Below, piece by piece: positions 44,005-54,690 of a stretch of DNA of 64,000 bases (its first letter is position 1; each line of letters starts with the position of its first letter). The translations under genes were made by a program, and so were the position numbers. Where the stretch lies: assembly GCA_947500575.1 (NCBI GenBank), contig CANMSI010000003.1:496001-560000 (forward strand). Direction: 5' to 3'. The notes under the pieces are model-generated. The model ran no database searches. It was not told where the DNA came from and was given only the letters and a program-made list of their open reading frames with translations. The DNA is from an uncultured Flavobacteriaceae bacterium (lineage in GTDB: Bacteria > Bacteroidota > Bacteroidia > Flavobacteriales > Flavobacteriaceae).

Positions 44005-44853
44005 ATGAAACATTTATTTATTGTTTTAATAGCCTTACTCTTTCTAGCATCTTGCATGCAGCAGGAAGAAGGACCAAAAGAATGGGTCTTACAAAAGACC
44101 ATAGAGTTAGATGGGATTAACCCTATAGGAATTACAAACATGAATGATACCCTTTGGCTTTCAGATGGAGACCACAATAGGGTTGTTCAAATTAATAGCG
44201 AAGGAAAAATTACAAAACGGATAGATTCTTTGGAACGCCCTATGCATATAGATGCCCAGGAAGGTAATTTGTTTATTCCGCAATACGGGAATGATATTGT
44301 TTTACGGCAAGCAAATACAGGGGGTACTCAATCCTTATATGATGCCTCAAAGGATAGTTTGGATGCCCCTGCAGGAGTTTCGGCTTATAAAGAGGAACTT
44401 GCGATTGCTGATTTCTATAACAATCGAATTCTATATTATAATGGAAGCGATTGGATTTCTTTTGGAAAAGAAGGAAAGGCAAATGGATATTTTTACTATC
44501 CCACAGATGTGCAGCTTACAGAAGATAAGATTTGGGTGGCAGATGCCTATAATAACAGAATACAGGTGTTTGATAAAAAAGGTGTTTTTCTGCAGAAAAT
44601 GGGAGAAGATCAAAAAATGAATGCCGCCACAGGAATATATGTATCTGAGCGAGAGGTTTTAGTAACTGATTTTGAGAATAATCGTGTGTTGGTTTTTGAT
44701 CATGAAGGATTACTGAAACAGATTTTAACCAAAGAAATTGACAAACCTACCGATATGATCATCAAGAATGAAATTCTATACATTCTGAGTTATCGAAAAG
44801 GGACCATTTCTCAATATGAACTAGTAGAAAAAGTGGCCGCGACAAATAAATAA
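44005..44853 (+). CDS. NHL-repeat beta-propeller lipoprotein
   Basis: A 282-residue protein from the ATG at 44005, with lipobox FLASC (Cys17). The mature part is a string of NHL repeats, about five or six, e.g. LWLSDGDHNRVVQIN, LAIADFYNNRILYYN, IWVADAYNNRIQVFD and VLVTDFENNRVLVFD, giving a six-bladed propeller. NHL propellers bind proteins or ligands; no catalytic residues are evident. The start at 44005 is preferred to 43981 because the latter overlaps the HMA gene and adds a charged stretch before the signal. It is 2 bases ahead of the HMA-MauE gene. Confidence 0.85.
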   Translation: MKHLFIVLIALLFLASCMQQEEGPKEWVLQKTIELDGINPIGITNMNDTLWLSDGDHNRVVQINSEGKITKRIDSLERPMHIDAQEGNLFIPQYGNDIVLRQANTGGTQSLYDASKDSLDAPAGVSAYKEELAIADFYNNRILYYNGSDWISFGKEGKANGYFYYPTDVQLTEDKIWVADAYNNRIQVFDKKGVFLQKMGEDQKMNAATGIYVSEREVLVTDFENNRVLVFDHEGLLKQILTKEIDKPTDMIIKNEILYILSYRKGTISQYELVEKVAATNK

Positions 44854-44855
44854 TT

Positions 44856-45599
44856 ATGAAACGTTCGTACTCCATCAATGGAATGACTTGCAAGGGTTGT
44901 GTAAATTCTATTGCGAATGCATTGACCAATGTAAAGGATGTTGTTGAGGTTGATATTAATTTGGAAAAGGAAACGGCTACTATCTTTATGAAAAAACCTG
45001 TTTCCATTGATGCTTTAAAATTGAGTTTACCAAAAAAGTATCGTATTTCTGAAGGAGTAACCGTACTAGAAGAATCTCATTCAAAGAAAAATGATAAGGA
45101 TATCGGAGCTCCCACAAAGTTGCAACAATTGAAACCACTTTTATTTATTTTGGGGTATTTATTTGTTGCAGCTTTTCTGTTGCATTATAAGAATTGGAAT
45201 GCGGAGGAAGCTATGCTCGACTTTATGGGGCTCTTTTTTATAGTATTTAGCTTTTTTAAATTACTTGACTTAAAAGGTTTTCCAGAGAGCTTTCGTATGT
45301 ATGATCCTTTAGCCAAGAGAATGCCGGCATATGCCTGGATCTATCCTTTTATAGAGGTAGCTTTGGGGTTGATGTTTTTAATGCGCATACAGATTACAGC
45401 AGCATTAGTTGTTTCCGTACTTATTTTAGGAATTACAACCTTTGGAGTTGCTCGGACGCTTTTAGATAAAAGAAAAATTAGATGTGCTTGTCTGGGTACT
45501 GCTCTAAAATTACCTATGACCGAAGCAACGCTGATTGAGAACAGTATTATGTTATGTATGGCATTTTGGATGCTTATTAATTTAGGTGAATTGTTTTGA
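44856..45599 (+). CDS. HMA domain fused to a MauE/DoxX-like membrane domain
   Basis: A 247-residue protein. The N-terminal HMA domain (about 1-70) has the canonical metal motif MTCKGC (Cys12, Cys15). After a charged linker come about four membrane helices of the MauE/DoxX redox-associated type, with Cys210-Ala-Cys212 near the last loop (RCACLG), the position where MauE proteins carry a CxC. MauE-like proteins are linked to thiol or quinone redox in the membrane. The fusion of a metal-binding domain to this membrane domain suggests delivery or reduction of a thiol-bound metal. The 3' end overlaps the converging gene by 23 bases. Confidence 0.82.
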   Translation: MKRSYSINGMTCKGCVNSIANALTNVKDVVEVDINLEKETATIFMKKPVSIDALKLSLPKKYRISEGVTVLEESHSKKNDKDIGAPTKLQQLKPLLFILGYLFVAAFLLHYKNWNAEEAMLDFMGLFFIVFSFFKLLDLKGFPESFRMYDPLAKRMPAYAWIYPFIEVALGLMFLMRIQITAALVVSVLILGITTFGVARTLLDKRKIRCACLGTALKLPMTEATLIENSIMLCMAFWMLINLGELF

Positions 45600-47991
45600 T
45601 TTCTGAATATAGGGTGCCATCTAGTGATACACCTTCTATAAAGAGTCTTAGATGAGACAGCCCAAAAGTAGGGATGGAAAGATCAATTTCTCCAGAACTG
45701 TCTACTACAATAGTAGGTTTCCAATCTACAGCACCATACTCTAGATAATCTCTACTATTGTTGGATGAGTATTTGGGATTGAAGTATGCTTTTGGCTTCT
45801 GATAACCTTCCTTAAAAAATCTAGTAGCAAAACGTGCTATCTCTTTCTCACCTACATAGCCATCATTTTTTTGATAAATATAAAGTGTGCCTCCTCCACT
45901 GCCCTCGAGACCTTGATGTTCGAAATATACTTCATCTATGTATTGTAATGGCACATCTCGTAGCGGAGTTTGAAGCCTAAATCCATCTACGTAAACAATA
46001 GGTGGAGGACTTAAGGGAAGTTTGGCAGCAATAAAAATTTGATCACCTCCTGCATTTTTGGAAACTTTAAATCCTATAGATCGAATAAACTGAGATAAGA
46101 GCTTATTTTTTTTAAGGTCATCTACTGCTATTTTTCTCCCATCGTAAGCACCCACTTTTAAGCTATTATTTCTAGTTAATTTACGAGATATTTTGTTGTC
46201 GGTTACGGTTACATTTTCCAAAGCAATAGCATTAGGATCTTCAAAAAGATATTCGAGTTGAGGTGTTTCTGATTGCGCCTCATTCTTCAATTCGTTTTTA
46301 GAGAAGGGTGTAATGTATTTAGCAGCCAAAAAATCTTCTTTTAGTTTTGGACGTATAGTAATTTCTAGTTGAGGAATTTTCATTTTACCCTTTGCATCTA
46401 ACATGCTGATGCTTAAACTATCTTCGCTAAACAGAAAGGCATTGGATAATTCGAAGTTCTTACTTCTATCCAAATCGGCCAGTAATATGTTCTCTGAATT
46501 CTGTTGTAAAATTGTTATCTGGGTAGGTGTTCCAAAAGGAGCATTTATTACTTTTCCAGAGATATTAAAACCGCTTTCAAAGGCATAAGTAGGAGTTAGA
46601 GCACCTTTAAATATCTCTTCCCAATTATATTTGCTCCATCCCTGGGTAAGTAAAAGTAGATCAAGTTCAAATTGCTTTTTTCGAGACCAATCCTTAAAAT
46701 AGTATAAAGGATTTTCAATAGTATTTCGAAGATAAGGTTTTAAAAGAAAGGTAGTTTGTACAGAACTATTTACTTGGTTTGCTAGCGTTTCTTCTGGAAG
46801 CACTGAAATACTCAAATTTGTAAGAGTATTTGTTTCAGCTAAAAGCTTTAACTGTACCTGGGCAGAATCTTTTGAGGATGACTTTTGTAACAAGTCAGTT
46901 GTAATAGCACCAATATTAGCTTGGCTATTGTTATAAACGAGACGCTCACAAATAGGTTGAAGTTCAGAATTGAACAATGTAAGTATATTAATCCCTGGAG
47001 CCAACTTATCTTTTCCGATACGAATGGTTTTACCTAATTCTGAGAGCGCTACTCTTTTTACAATAAGTAAACCGTCCCTATGAATTGCTAAGTATAATTC
47101 CTCTTCTTCGAGATCTGCTAAAGTTTCACTATTTGTATTCAGTTGAATTGCTAAAATGTCTGTAGGTAAATTATTTACAAACATTGAAATTCCATAATCT
47201 TGCGGTTTTGGAAGCACTGTAGAAAGTTTATATCCATTGTTAAGAGTTACATGGAGCGTATAGTGCCTATTTCTTTTTAAATATGTTTGAAATTTACCCA
47301 TACCTAACCAATTACCGTTGATAGCATTGGTAATTATCCTCCCTTGGTCATCCGTAATTTCTCCCGATTTTATTGCAGTGCTTTGACCGTTTTTGGAGCT
47401 TATTTTAAATCCAAGGCTATTAAAACTATCTGCTATAACATAACCACCTTCTGGTAAAATCTGAAGGTCATATTCCTTATCATCGGTATTTGTCTCTTCA
47501 GCTTCCAAAATTCCACCAATTCTAATTTGTTGCACAAAAGGAGTAGTTCCTTTAAAGTTTTTCATCCAATTGGTTTCGGCTTTAACATAATAGTCACCTG
47601 GAGCTAGGTTCCTATCTACTTTAAAACTTCCTTTAGTAATACCGTTTTCTGAATAAAATACCTGTTTAATAACTTCTTTACCTTCCTCATCGTAAATACC
47701 GCAGTGTACGTTAGACGTATTTAATGCTGGCTTAGATAAAGCCCTATCGTAGATATAAGCAGTGAACCAAATCTCCTCTCCTGGAAGGTAGGTAGTCTTA
47801 TTTAAATGTACGTGAATCGTTTCTCGCGGTAGTTTAAAATAATCCTTATAGCTATTTTCTAAATCAGAAGATATTTGTTGTTGCGAAAATGTGAAATGGG
47901 TAAGTCCTAAAATGCCTAAAAAAAGGGCAGTCTTTACAAGTCTTATTGTTTGGTTTGCCCCATGGAATGGCAATGGAACAATTTTTTTCAT
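45577..47991 (-). CDS. Large exported MG2-like protein with TonB-plug-like C-terminal domain (copy A)
   Basis: About 804 residues from the ATG at 47991. A signal segment ends near FTFSQ. Then comes an MG1/MG2-type macroglobulin-like domain: ETIHVHLNKTTYLPGEEIWFTAYIYD and FKVDRNLAPGDYYVKAET. Several beta-sandwich regions follow. Toward the C-terminus there is a region like the plug of TonB-dependent receptors (PPIVYVDGFRLQ, then IDEVYFEHQG and a glycine-rich GSGGGTLYIY), but no beta-barrel. Such proteins are frequent in flavobacteria and are poorly characterised. It lies 54 bases after a paralogue and shares its architecture. Confidence 0.75.
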   Translation of the reverse strand: MKKIVPLPFHGANQTIRLVKTALFLGILGLTHFTFSQQQISSDLENSYKDYFKLPRETIHVHLNKTTYLPGEEIWFTAYIYDRALSKPALNTSNVHCGIYDEEGKEVIKQVFYSENGITKGSFKVDRNLAPGDYYVKAETNWMKNFKGTTPFVQQIRIGGILEAEETNTDDKEYDLQILPEGGYVIADSFNSLGFKISSKNGQSTAIKSGEITDDQGRIITNAINGNWLGMGKFQTYLKRNRHYTLHVTLNNGYKLSTVLPKPQDYGISMFVNNLPTDILAIQLNTNSETLADLEEEELYLAIHRDGLLIVKRVALSELGKTIRIGKDKLAPGINILTLFNSELQPICERLVYNNSQANIGAITTDLLQKSSSKDSAQVQLKLLAETNTLTNLSISVLPEETLANQVNSSVQTTFLLKPYLRNTIENPLYYFKDWSRKKQFELDLLLLTQGWSKYNWEEIFKGALTPTYAFESGFNISGKVINAPFGTPTQITILQQNSENILLADLDRSKNFELSNAFLFSEDSLSISMLDAKGKMKIPQLEITIRPKLKEDFLAAKYITPFSKNELKNEAQSETPQLEYLFEDPNAIALENVTVTDNKISRKLTRNNSLKVGAYDGRKIAVDDLKKNKLLSQFIRSIGFKVSKNAGGDQIFIAAKLPLSPPPIVYVDGFRLQTPLRDVPLQYIDEVYFEHQGLEGSGGGTLYIYQKNDGYVGEKEIARFATRFFKEGYQKPKAYFNPKYSSNNSRDYLEYGAVDWKPTIVVDSSGEIDLSIPTFGLSHLRLFIEGVSLDGTLYSEIKTIHLN

Positions 47992-48045
47992 TTTAGTTAT
48001 GATAAATTTTAATTTGAACGAGCTTCGCATCATAAATGCCTTCGT

Positions 48046-50478
48046 TTATTGATTCTCTAAATCTAATGTAAGAACCTCGGAGAGGTATTCGCCGTATTCT
48101 CCAAAACCTTCCAAATGAACTTTTAATTTTGATTGGCCATCATCGGGAATTTTAAAAGAGATAACTCCTTGTTTATTCGAAACTATATCCGGAATCCATG
48201 AAACTACCCCATAGCGTTTGTAACTATCATTGTCAAAAGCATAATACGGAGGGCGTACAAATTCTTTTGGAAGATCATGCCCATTTTCTACGGTAAATAC
48301 TTTGCTATTCTTATCTACCTCTGCAATGGGCCTGTTTTGGTAATTCTCATTAGTAAATACAACAAAAAAACCTCCATCACTACATCGAAGAGGACTAGAG
48401 CTTTTTAAATAGTAGATTTCATCAATTTGGTCCATTCGAACATGCGAATAATCCATAAGATATTGGCTAAAAACACCATTAAATACAATAAAGGGAAATA
48501 ACCGAATAGTATTTCCATAGGAGTTTACACAGGTTCTAAATAATTGTGGAGATCCTGCTCTTCTAATATCAGAATGTCTAGGGTCAACAAAAGCCATATT
48601 ATACCCCAAGGTTCTAACATAATTCTCTAGATTTATATATTGTCGGAGTGTACTATCTACTTTTCTTCCATTAAATTTTCCAAAGAATTTTTCATATTTA
48701 AGCTTATTTTCGGTTACAACAACCTCATCCAATTGTTCTACTTTTTTAAAAATAGAAGGAACTTGGGATATATCCTTTTCAATAGCTTTTTGATAGGCAG
48801 CTATTTTGGGTTGATGTGGAAAGCGATATGGTTTTTTTGTGGGTTGTATGGTGAAGAAAAAGTTGGCATAAACAGGCTCTCCATTTTTATCCAAGAGCGT
48901 CATGGTAATTTTACTTTTTTTAGCAATTGAAACGCTGTTGAATATAAACTTTTTCTCTGCATCTAACTCGGCAGTTTCGAAAATACCATTGGAAGTAGAA
49001 TACAACATTACTCGCATAGAATCATTGGGTGTATCAAACATATTTACGTAACCAGAGATTGCAGAAGTATTTGGCGTCTTTTGTGCTCTTTTTTCAGCAC
49101 TTTTTAGAATATTCTTCCATTGATATCTGCCCTTTCCTTGAACTAACAGTAAAACGTCTAAATCATATTTGGCAATATTTCTTTCCAGGTAAGAACTCTG
49201 TTGAATGCGATGTATGAACTTTCCTGGTACATAACCTTCCAAGAAAAAGGAGGAAGCAATGCTCTTATGCGTGTTAATGGACTTACTTTCCATTGGGAGT
49301 ACAGAAATACTAGCCTTGTTTAGAGAGTTGTTTTTTTTAGGAGAGTAGTTTTTTATGTAAAGAGTAATGGAATCGTTAGAACGATTTGCTTTTAATACTT
49401 TTGGTTTTAGCTTTTTATTACTGGGTTGATTAAAAACCATGCGTTCTGCCATAAGCTCTTTTCCATTTTTAAAAAGGGAAAGAGTATTTACTCCCGGATA
49501 TAAAGAAGCATAAGGAATTATGATATTTTTAGAAAGCTTGTTCTCGTCAATAGAAGAAGGGAGTGTAAATGCATTTCCATCTTTATGAATTATTACAATA
49601 AGCGAATCGTTTTTTTTATTTAGGGTGGCTTCATTTGTATGTACAGCAACTAAAAGTTGCCTCTTGCTATAATTGTGATCTGTCGCAATGGTATAACCTA
49701 TTTCTTTCGAAGGAGGAACCGAAGTGGTGAGAATCTGTCCATTGAAATACGTTTTAATGATATGTTGTACCCCTCTTTTTGGAGTTAGAGAGAATTTTCC
49801 TGTGCCCATTGCATTCATAGGAACTAGAATGGCTTTTTTTGGAGTACTTTTTGTGCTTAGTACTACGGAGTCTGGAAGTACTGGTTTTCCGTTCAGATCT
49901 GTTATTCTGATTCCGCAGGTGCCAAAAACATCTGTAAGTAATTGGCCGCCCTCTGCGTGTATGGAAACTCGTAAATCTTCAATATCAGTAACTAAAGTTG
50001 TAGCAACATCTACATTAGATTCGAAATTAATTATCCGTATGGGATACACGGAAGAATCGTCTTCGGAAAATGCATTCATTTCCATCGTATAGGCTTGCAA
50101 AAAATAATCTCCGGAAGCCATTTGGGGGTCTAAGTAGAACTCTCCGGTACCAGAAGTTTCGGAATAAGCAATGGTTTTAGAAGTTAGGATAGTTCCTGTA
50201 TGGTCTAGAAGATCTACGTAGATATAGGTGTCACCCTCATCAATGCGATTGGTTTTTTTATTAAAAACATAGGTGCTAAACCATATATGTTCACCGCTCG
50301 CAAAAGTGGTTTTATTAAGATGTAGGTGAATGCTTTTGCGGTCTTGCTTAAAATAATCTTGGTATTGCCCTAAAATATTTGAGGTCGCTAAATTTTGATC
50401 TTGTTGTGCGCTTAAAACTCCGCTAAAAACTACCGAAAGAAGTACTCCTAAAACTATTTTTTTTCGAATCTTACTCAT
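48046..50478 (-). CDS. Large exported MG2-like protein with plug-like C-terminal region (copy B)
   Basis: An 810-residue paralogue of the downstream gene. Signal segment about 8-24 (ends VLSAQ). The N-terminal domain keeps the same motif: KSIHLHLNKTTFASGEHIWFSTYVFN and FYLDPQMASGDYFLQAY. The C-terminal region has FPFIVFNGVFS and MDQIDEIYYLKSSS followed by GGFFVVF, again like an isolated TonB-receptor plug. The two copies differ throughout, so the duplication is not recent. No enzyme motif is seen. A role in envelope protein interaction, or as partner of a barrel encoded elsewhere, is inference. Confidence 0.75.
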   Translation of the reverse strand: MSKIRKKIVLGVLLSVVFSGVLSAQQDQNLATSNILGQYQDYFKQDRKSIHLHLNKTTFASGEHIWFSTYVFNKKTNRIDEGDTYIYVDLLDHTGTILTSKTIAYSETSGTGEFYLDPQMASGDYFLQAYTMEMNAFSEDDSSVYPIRIINFESNVDVATTLVTDIEDLRVSIHAEGGQLLTDVFGTCGIRITDLNGKPVLPDSVVLSTKSTPKKAILVPMNAMGTGKFSLTPKRGVQHIIKTYFNGQILTTSVPPSKEIGYTIATDHNYSKRQLLVAVHTNEATLNKKNDSLIVIIHKDGNAFTLPSSIDENKLSKNIIIPYASLYPGVNTLSLFKNGKELMAERMVFNQPSNKKLKPKVLKANRSNDSITLYIKNYSPKKNNSLNKASISVLPMESKSINTHKSIASSFFLEGYVPGKFIHRIQQSSYLERNIAKYDLDVLLLVQGKGRYQWKNILKSAEKRAQKTPNTSAISGYVNMFDTPNDSMRVMLYSTSNGIFETAELDAEKKFIFNSVSIAKKSKITMTLLDKNGEPVYANFFFTIQPTKKPYRFPHQPKIAAYQKAIEKDISQVPSIFKKVEQLDEVVVTENKLKYEKFFGKFNGRKVDSTLRQYINLENYVRTLGYNMAFVDPRHSDIRRAGSPQLFRTCVNSYGNTIRLFPFIVFNGVFSQYLMDYSHVRMDQIDEIYYLKSSSPLRCSDGGFFVVFTNENYQNRPIAEVDKNSKVFTVENGHDLPKEFVRPPYYAFDNDSYKRYGVVSWIPDIVSNKQGVISFKIPDDGQSKLKVHLEGFGEYGEYLSEVLTLDLENQ

Positions 50479-50509
50479 CTAGTTAAGATAAGAAAAAATT
50501 CTCGTGCAT

Positions 50510-50543
50510 AAAAAAGCCGCATACCTTTTAAGGAATACGGCTT
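50510..50543 (-). terminator. Terminator of the groESL transcript
   Basis: A long stem with AAGCCG (50514-50519) and CGGCTT (50538-50543) at its base and CCTT/AAGG at the tip. On the minus strand six T follow (complement of 50510-50515). It lies 31 bases after the groEL stop. Confidence 0.8.
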
Positions 50544-50574
50544 TTACACTAATATATTTGTTGTTTAACAGTTA

Positions 50575-52212
<1,638 letters not shown>

Positions 52213-52252
52213 CTATTTAAATTTTAAATGAAATTTTGAATCTGGTTGTAAA

Positions 52253-52531
52253 TTAGATAACTGCTAGAATATCACTTTCTCTCATAATAAGGTAATCAGT
52301 ACCTTCCCATTTAAGTTCAGTGCCAGCATATTTTCCATAAAGTACAGAATCACCCACTTTTAAAGTAAGACTTTCTTCTTTGGTCCCAGGACCAACAGCA
52401 ACTACTTTCCCTTTTTGAGGTTTTTCTTTTGCCGTATCAGGAATGATCAGTCCTGAAGCTGTTTTAGTTTCGGCTGCCATTGGTTCAATAAGCACCCTGT
52501 CCGCTAATGGTTTGATGTTGACTTTAGCCAT
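52253..52531 (-). CDS. groES: Co-chaperonin GroES
   Basis: A 92-residue protein with the Cpn10 pattern [11 protein letters not shown], the mobile-loop region [36 protein letters not shown] and the C-terminal [10 protein letters not shown]. It caps GroEL. It is the first gene of a two-gene unit; an inverted repeat lies upstream (52598-52631) and no CIRCE element is seen. Confidence 0.98.
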   Translation of the reverse strand: MAKVNIKPLADRVLIEPMAAETKTASGLIIPDTAKEKPQKGKVVAVGPGTKEESLTLKVGDSVLYGKYAGTELKWEGTDYLIMRESDILAVI

Positions 52532-52597
52532 ATTTTAAATTTTTTAGACCTGCCCATTGACAGGTTGGTGGATTAATTTTTAATTCTCTCTTTACAT

Positions 52598-52631
52598 TGT
52601 CAGAAATTATGCCATTGCATTAAAACTGACA
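52598..52631. promoter_or_regulatory. Inverted repeat upstream of groES
   Basis: TGTCAG (52598-52603) and CTGACA (52626-52631) form a spaced inverted repeat with 22 bases between, 67-100 bases before the groES ATG. It may be a heat-shock or other regulator site. The CIRCE consensus for HrcA is absent. No factor can be named. Confidence 0.35.
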
Positions 52632-52644
52632 TATTGTTAAATAA

Positions 52645-52677
52645 AAAATGCCAGCTTGTCATTTGGGCTGGCATTTT
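52645..52677 (-). terminator. Terminator after secG
   Basis: An 11-bp stem, AAAATGCCAGC (52645-52655) with GCTGGCATTTT (52667-52677), with T-rich sequence on the minus side. It separates the miaB-secG transcript from groESL. The stem also has flanking T on the plus side. Confidence 0.8.
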
Positions 52678-52699
52678 AAATTTTATATCATACTCTTTC

Positions 52700-53077
52700 T
52701 TAACCCCCAGTGGAATCTGAAGGAGTTGTATTATCTAAAATAGGAGTTGTATCTGGCAATTCTTCCGGAACTGTTTCAGGAATGGTATTCTCAATATCAT
52801 CTCCCTGCAAAAGCTTAGATTCCGCACCACCTTTTTTAGCTCTAATGCCTTCGTCAAAATTGGAAAGCAAAATTAACACCACCAATAAGGCAGATAAGGT
52901 CCATGTACTCTTATCTAAAAAGTCTCCTGTTTTCTTAACACCACCGACAACCTGATTGCCTCCACCACCAAAAGAAGATGACAATCCGCCACCTTTAGGA
53001 TTCTGAACCATAATCACCAACACTAATAGAAAGCAAACAATGATGATTAAGATTAAAAAAATATTGAACGTACTCAT
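52700..53077 (-). CDS. secG: Preprotein translocase subunit SecG
   Basis: A 125-residue protein with two membrane helices (about 5-23 and 56-74) separated by the SecG landmark QNPKGGGLSSSFGGGGNQVVGGVKKTGDFLDKSTW region. The C-terminal tail is acidic and Pro/Thr-rich, longer than in E. coli. It is the small subunit of the SecYEG channel. It lies 5 bases after the upstream TPR-type gene and is the last gene of that run. Confidence 0.95.
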   Translation of the reverse strand: MSTFNIFLILIIIVCFLLVLVIMVQNPKGGGLSSSFGGGGNQVVGGVKKTGDFLDKSTWTLSALLVVLILLSNFDEGIRAKKGGAESKLLQGDDIENTIPETVPEELPDTTPILDNTTPSDSTGG

Positions 53078-53082
53078 TTTAT

Positions 53083-54006
53083 TTAAGAATTTTCCAGTTG
53101 TATTTGTTCTACTGCTTTAATTCGGTCTGCAAAGAAACCACTTTTTTCTGGATATTTCAAACTTAAAATTTTATAGGCTTGAATCGCCTTTTTGTATTTT
53201 TTTTGCTCTAAATATACTTTGGCAAGTGTTTCGGTCATCAACTCATTTCTGTCGATCTTAATAGACTCTTTGATGTCTATTTTTGTAATGTTTTCTTTAG
53301 GAACTATTTTGGGGTTGGATGCAATAAATTTGTCGATTAATTCAAACTTTTTCTTTTTTAAAACATCGGTTTCCAAACTAAATTCTTTCCCATCTTCTTG
53401 TTCCTTAACAGGAGTTTTTTTGGTCTCCCGATCCACTGTTTTGTAGGAGGTTAGTTGTAACCATTCACTGAAGGAGTATTTTTCTTTTTTGGTAAAAGCA
53501 ATTGGTGTTCCTATGGCTAGTTCAGTCGCGGCTTTTTTTTTAGCTTCTGCAATAGCTTTATCTACCTGCGGATCTTTGGACTCAAATAAGGAAGGATCTA
53601 AAATTTGATCAGCTTCTTTTTTATTTTGTGGAAACGCTTCATCTTCAGATTCTGTCATTAATGCTGTTTCCTTTGCGTCAAGAGGGATTACTTCTTCCGA
53701 GATAATCTCTTTTTCATTGAGCGGAGTTGACCTTCCAAGAATGGTGTCGGCAATGTCGTTTTGTAAAAATGCTTCGGAGGTAATAAAATCGAATAGAATA
53801 TCCCGATCCGCAGTATAGGCGGCAGTCACTTTTAAAGCATTGTTGTATTTAAAACTATTTAGGTTTTTTAATCCTTTTAAATGCAACGCCCTTGCTGCCT
53901 GAAAATATGGATACTCTTCTAGCACATCTTCTAACTGGTTTGTCTGTGCAGAATCAATCACCTTATTCGGGTTTTGTAAGAGATATGTAAAATCTGTTAC
54001 CTTCAT
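53083..54006 (-). CDS. Hypothetical protein with C-terminal TPR
   Basis: A 307-residue cytoplasmic protein without a signal peptide. The N-terminus (LLQNPNKVIDSAQTNQLEDVLEEYPYFQAARALHLKGLKN) is helical and conserved-looking. The middle (about 110-240) is charged and low-complexity, and a TPR pair at the C-terminus reads ETLAKVYLEQKKYKKAIQAYKILSLKYPEK. It lies between lptE and secG, an order seen in many flavobacteria. Function unknown. Confidence 0.75.
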   Translation of the reverse strand: MKVTDFTYLLQNPNKVIDSAQTNQLEDVLEEYPYFQAARALHLKGLKNLNSFKYNNALKVTAAYTADRDILFDFITSEAFLQNDIADTILGRSTPLNEKEIISEEVIPLDAKETALMTESEDEAFPQNKKEADQILDPSLFESKDPQVDKAIAEAKKKAATELAIGTPIAFTKKEKYSFSEWLQLTSYKTVDRETKKTPVKEQEDGKEFSLETDVLKKKKFELIDKFIASNPKIVPKENITKIDIKESIKIDRNELMTETLAKVYLEQKKYKKAIQAYKILSLKYPEKSGFFADRIKAVEQIQLENS

Positions 54007-54097
54007 GGAATCAATGCGAGCGTTTAAGAATTAAAGTAAAGCAATTTACAGAGACAAGATAGAAGAAGCAAGAAATACATCTGGAGACTTCTATTTT

Positions 54098-54619
54098 TTA
54101 CCAGTCGGCTAAAGACGCATTAAAAATATCTTGGGTAAGACGTTCAAAAATCACCTCGTGTGCTTCGGACCGAACGGACTCTAATAAGGAATTTGCTGGG
54201 TAATCAAAAAAGAAAGAAAAACGTTGATCAAAATCTACGTCCTCCTTGGTTCTATTAAAAAAGCGAACTTGTATAGAAATGGTTAGCCGGTTTTGTGCAG
54301 CATTTTGTTCTGCTGTAGCAGTCATTGGTGAAACCCGGTATTCTACTATTTCACCCTCATATAACAAATCGGCGTCATTGGTCACTAGATCCAAGCTGGT
54401 TTGATTCTGAATCACCTCTTGTAATGCAATGGTAAAATCTCGATCTAATCCGGGATCAAAAGTAGAACCAGGACTTTGGGAGGCATAATTCTGAAAGTAG
54501 TTGACTTTGTAGGTTTGAGCAGTTCCTACATCACCCCCTGTAAAATTATAAACCCCACAACTTTGAACGCTCATGAAAAGAATGAGAATTGCTGCGATTT
54601 TTTTTAAATGATATGACAT
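54098..54619 (-). CDS. lptE: LPS assembly lipoprotein LptE
   Basis: A 173-residue lipoprotein with lipobox SVQSC (Cys21). The mature domain follows the flavobacterial LptE pattern: GVYNFTGGDVGTAQTYKVNYFQNYA, FTIALQEVIQNQTSLDLV and ADLLYEGEIVEYRVSPM. LptE plugs and helps assemble LptD, the outer membrane LPS translocon. It follows the sigma-54 activator gene by 71 bases. Confidence 0.88.
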   Translation of the reverse strand: MSYHLKKIAAILILFMSVQSCGVYNFTGGDVGTAQTYKVNYFQNYASQSPGSTFDPGLDRDFTIALQEVIQNQTSLDLVTNDADLLYEGEIVEYRVSPMTATAEQNAAQNRLTISIQVRFFNRTKEDVDFDQRFSFFFDYPANSLLESVRSEAHEVIFERLTQDIFNASLADW

Positions 54620-54690
54620 CGATGCTGTTTAAATGGTGTTACAAAATAAGGATAATGTTTCCTATCTGTATACTAAGGAGTCGTTAAATA

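Noticed and set aside
52598-52631. Sigma-54 (-24/-12) promoter upstream of groES
   Set aside because: A TGGCA occurs on the minus strand, but the TTGC box is not at the required spacing.
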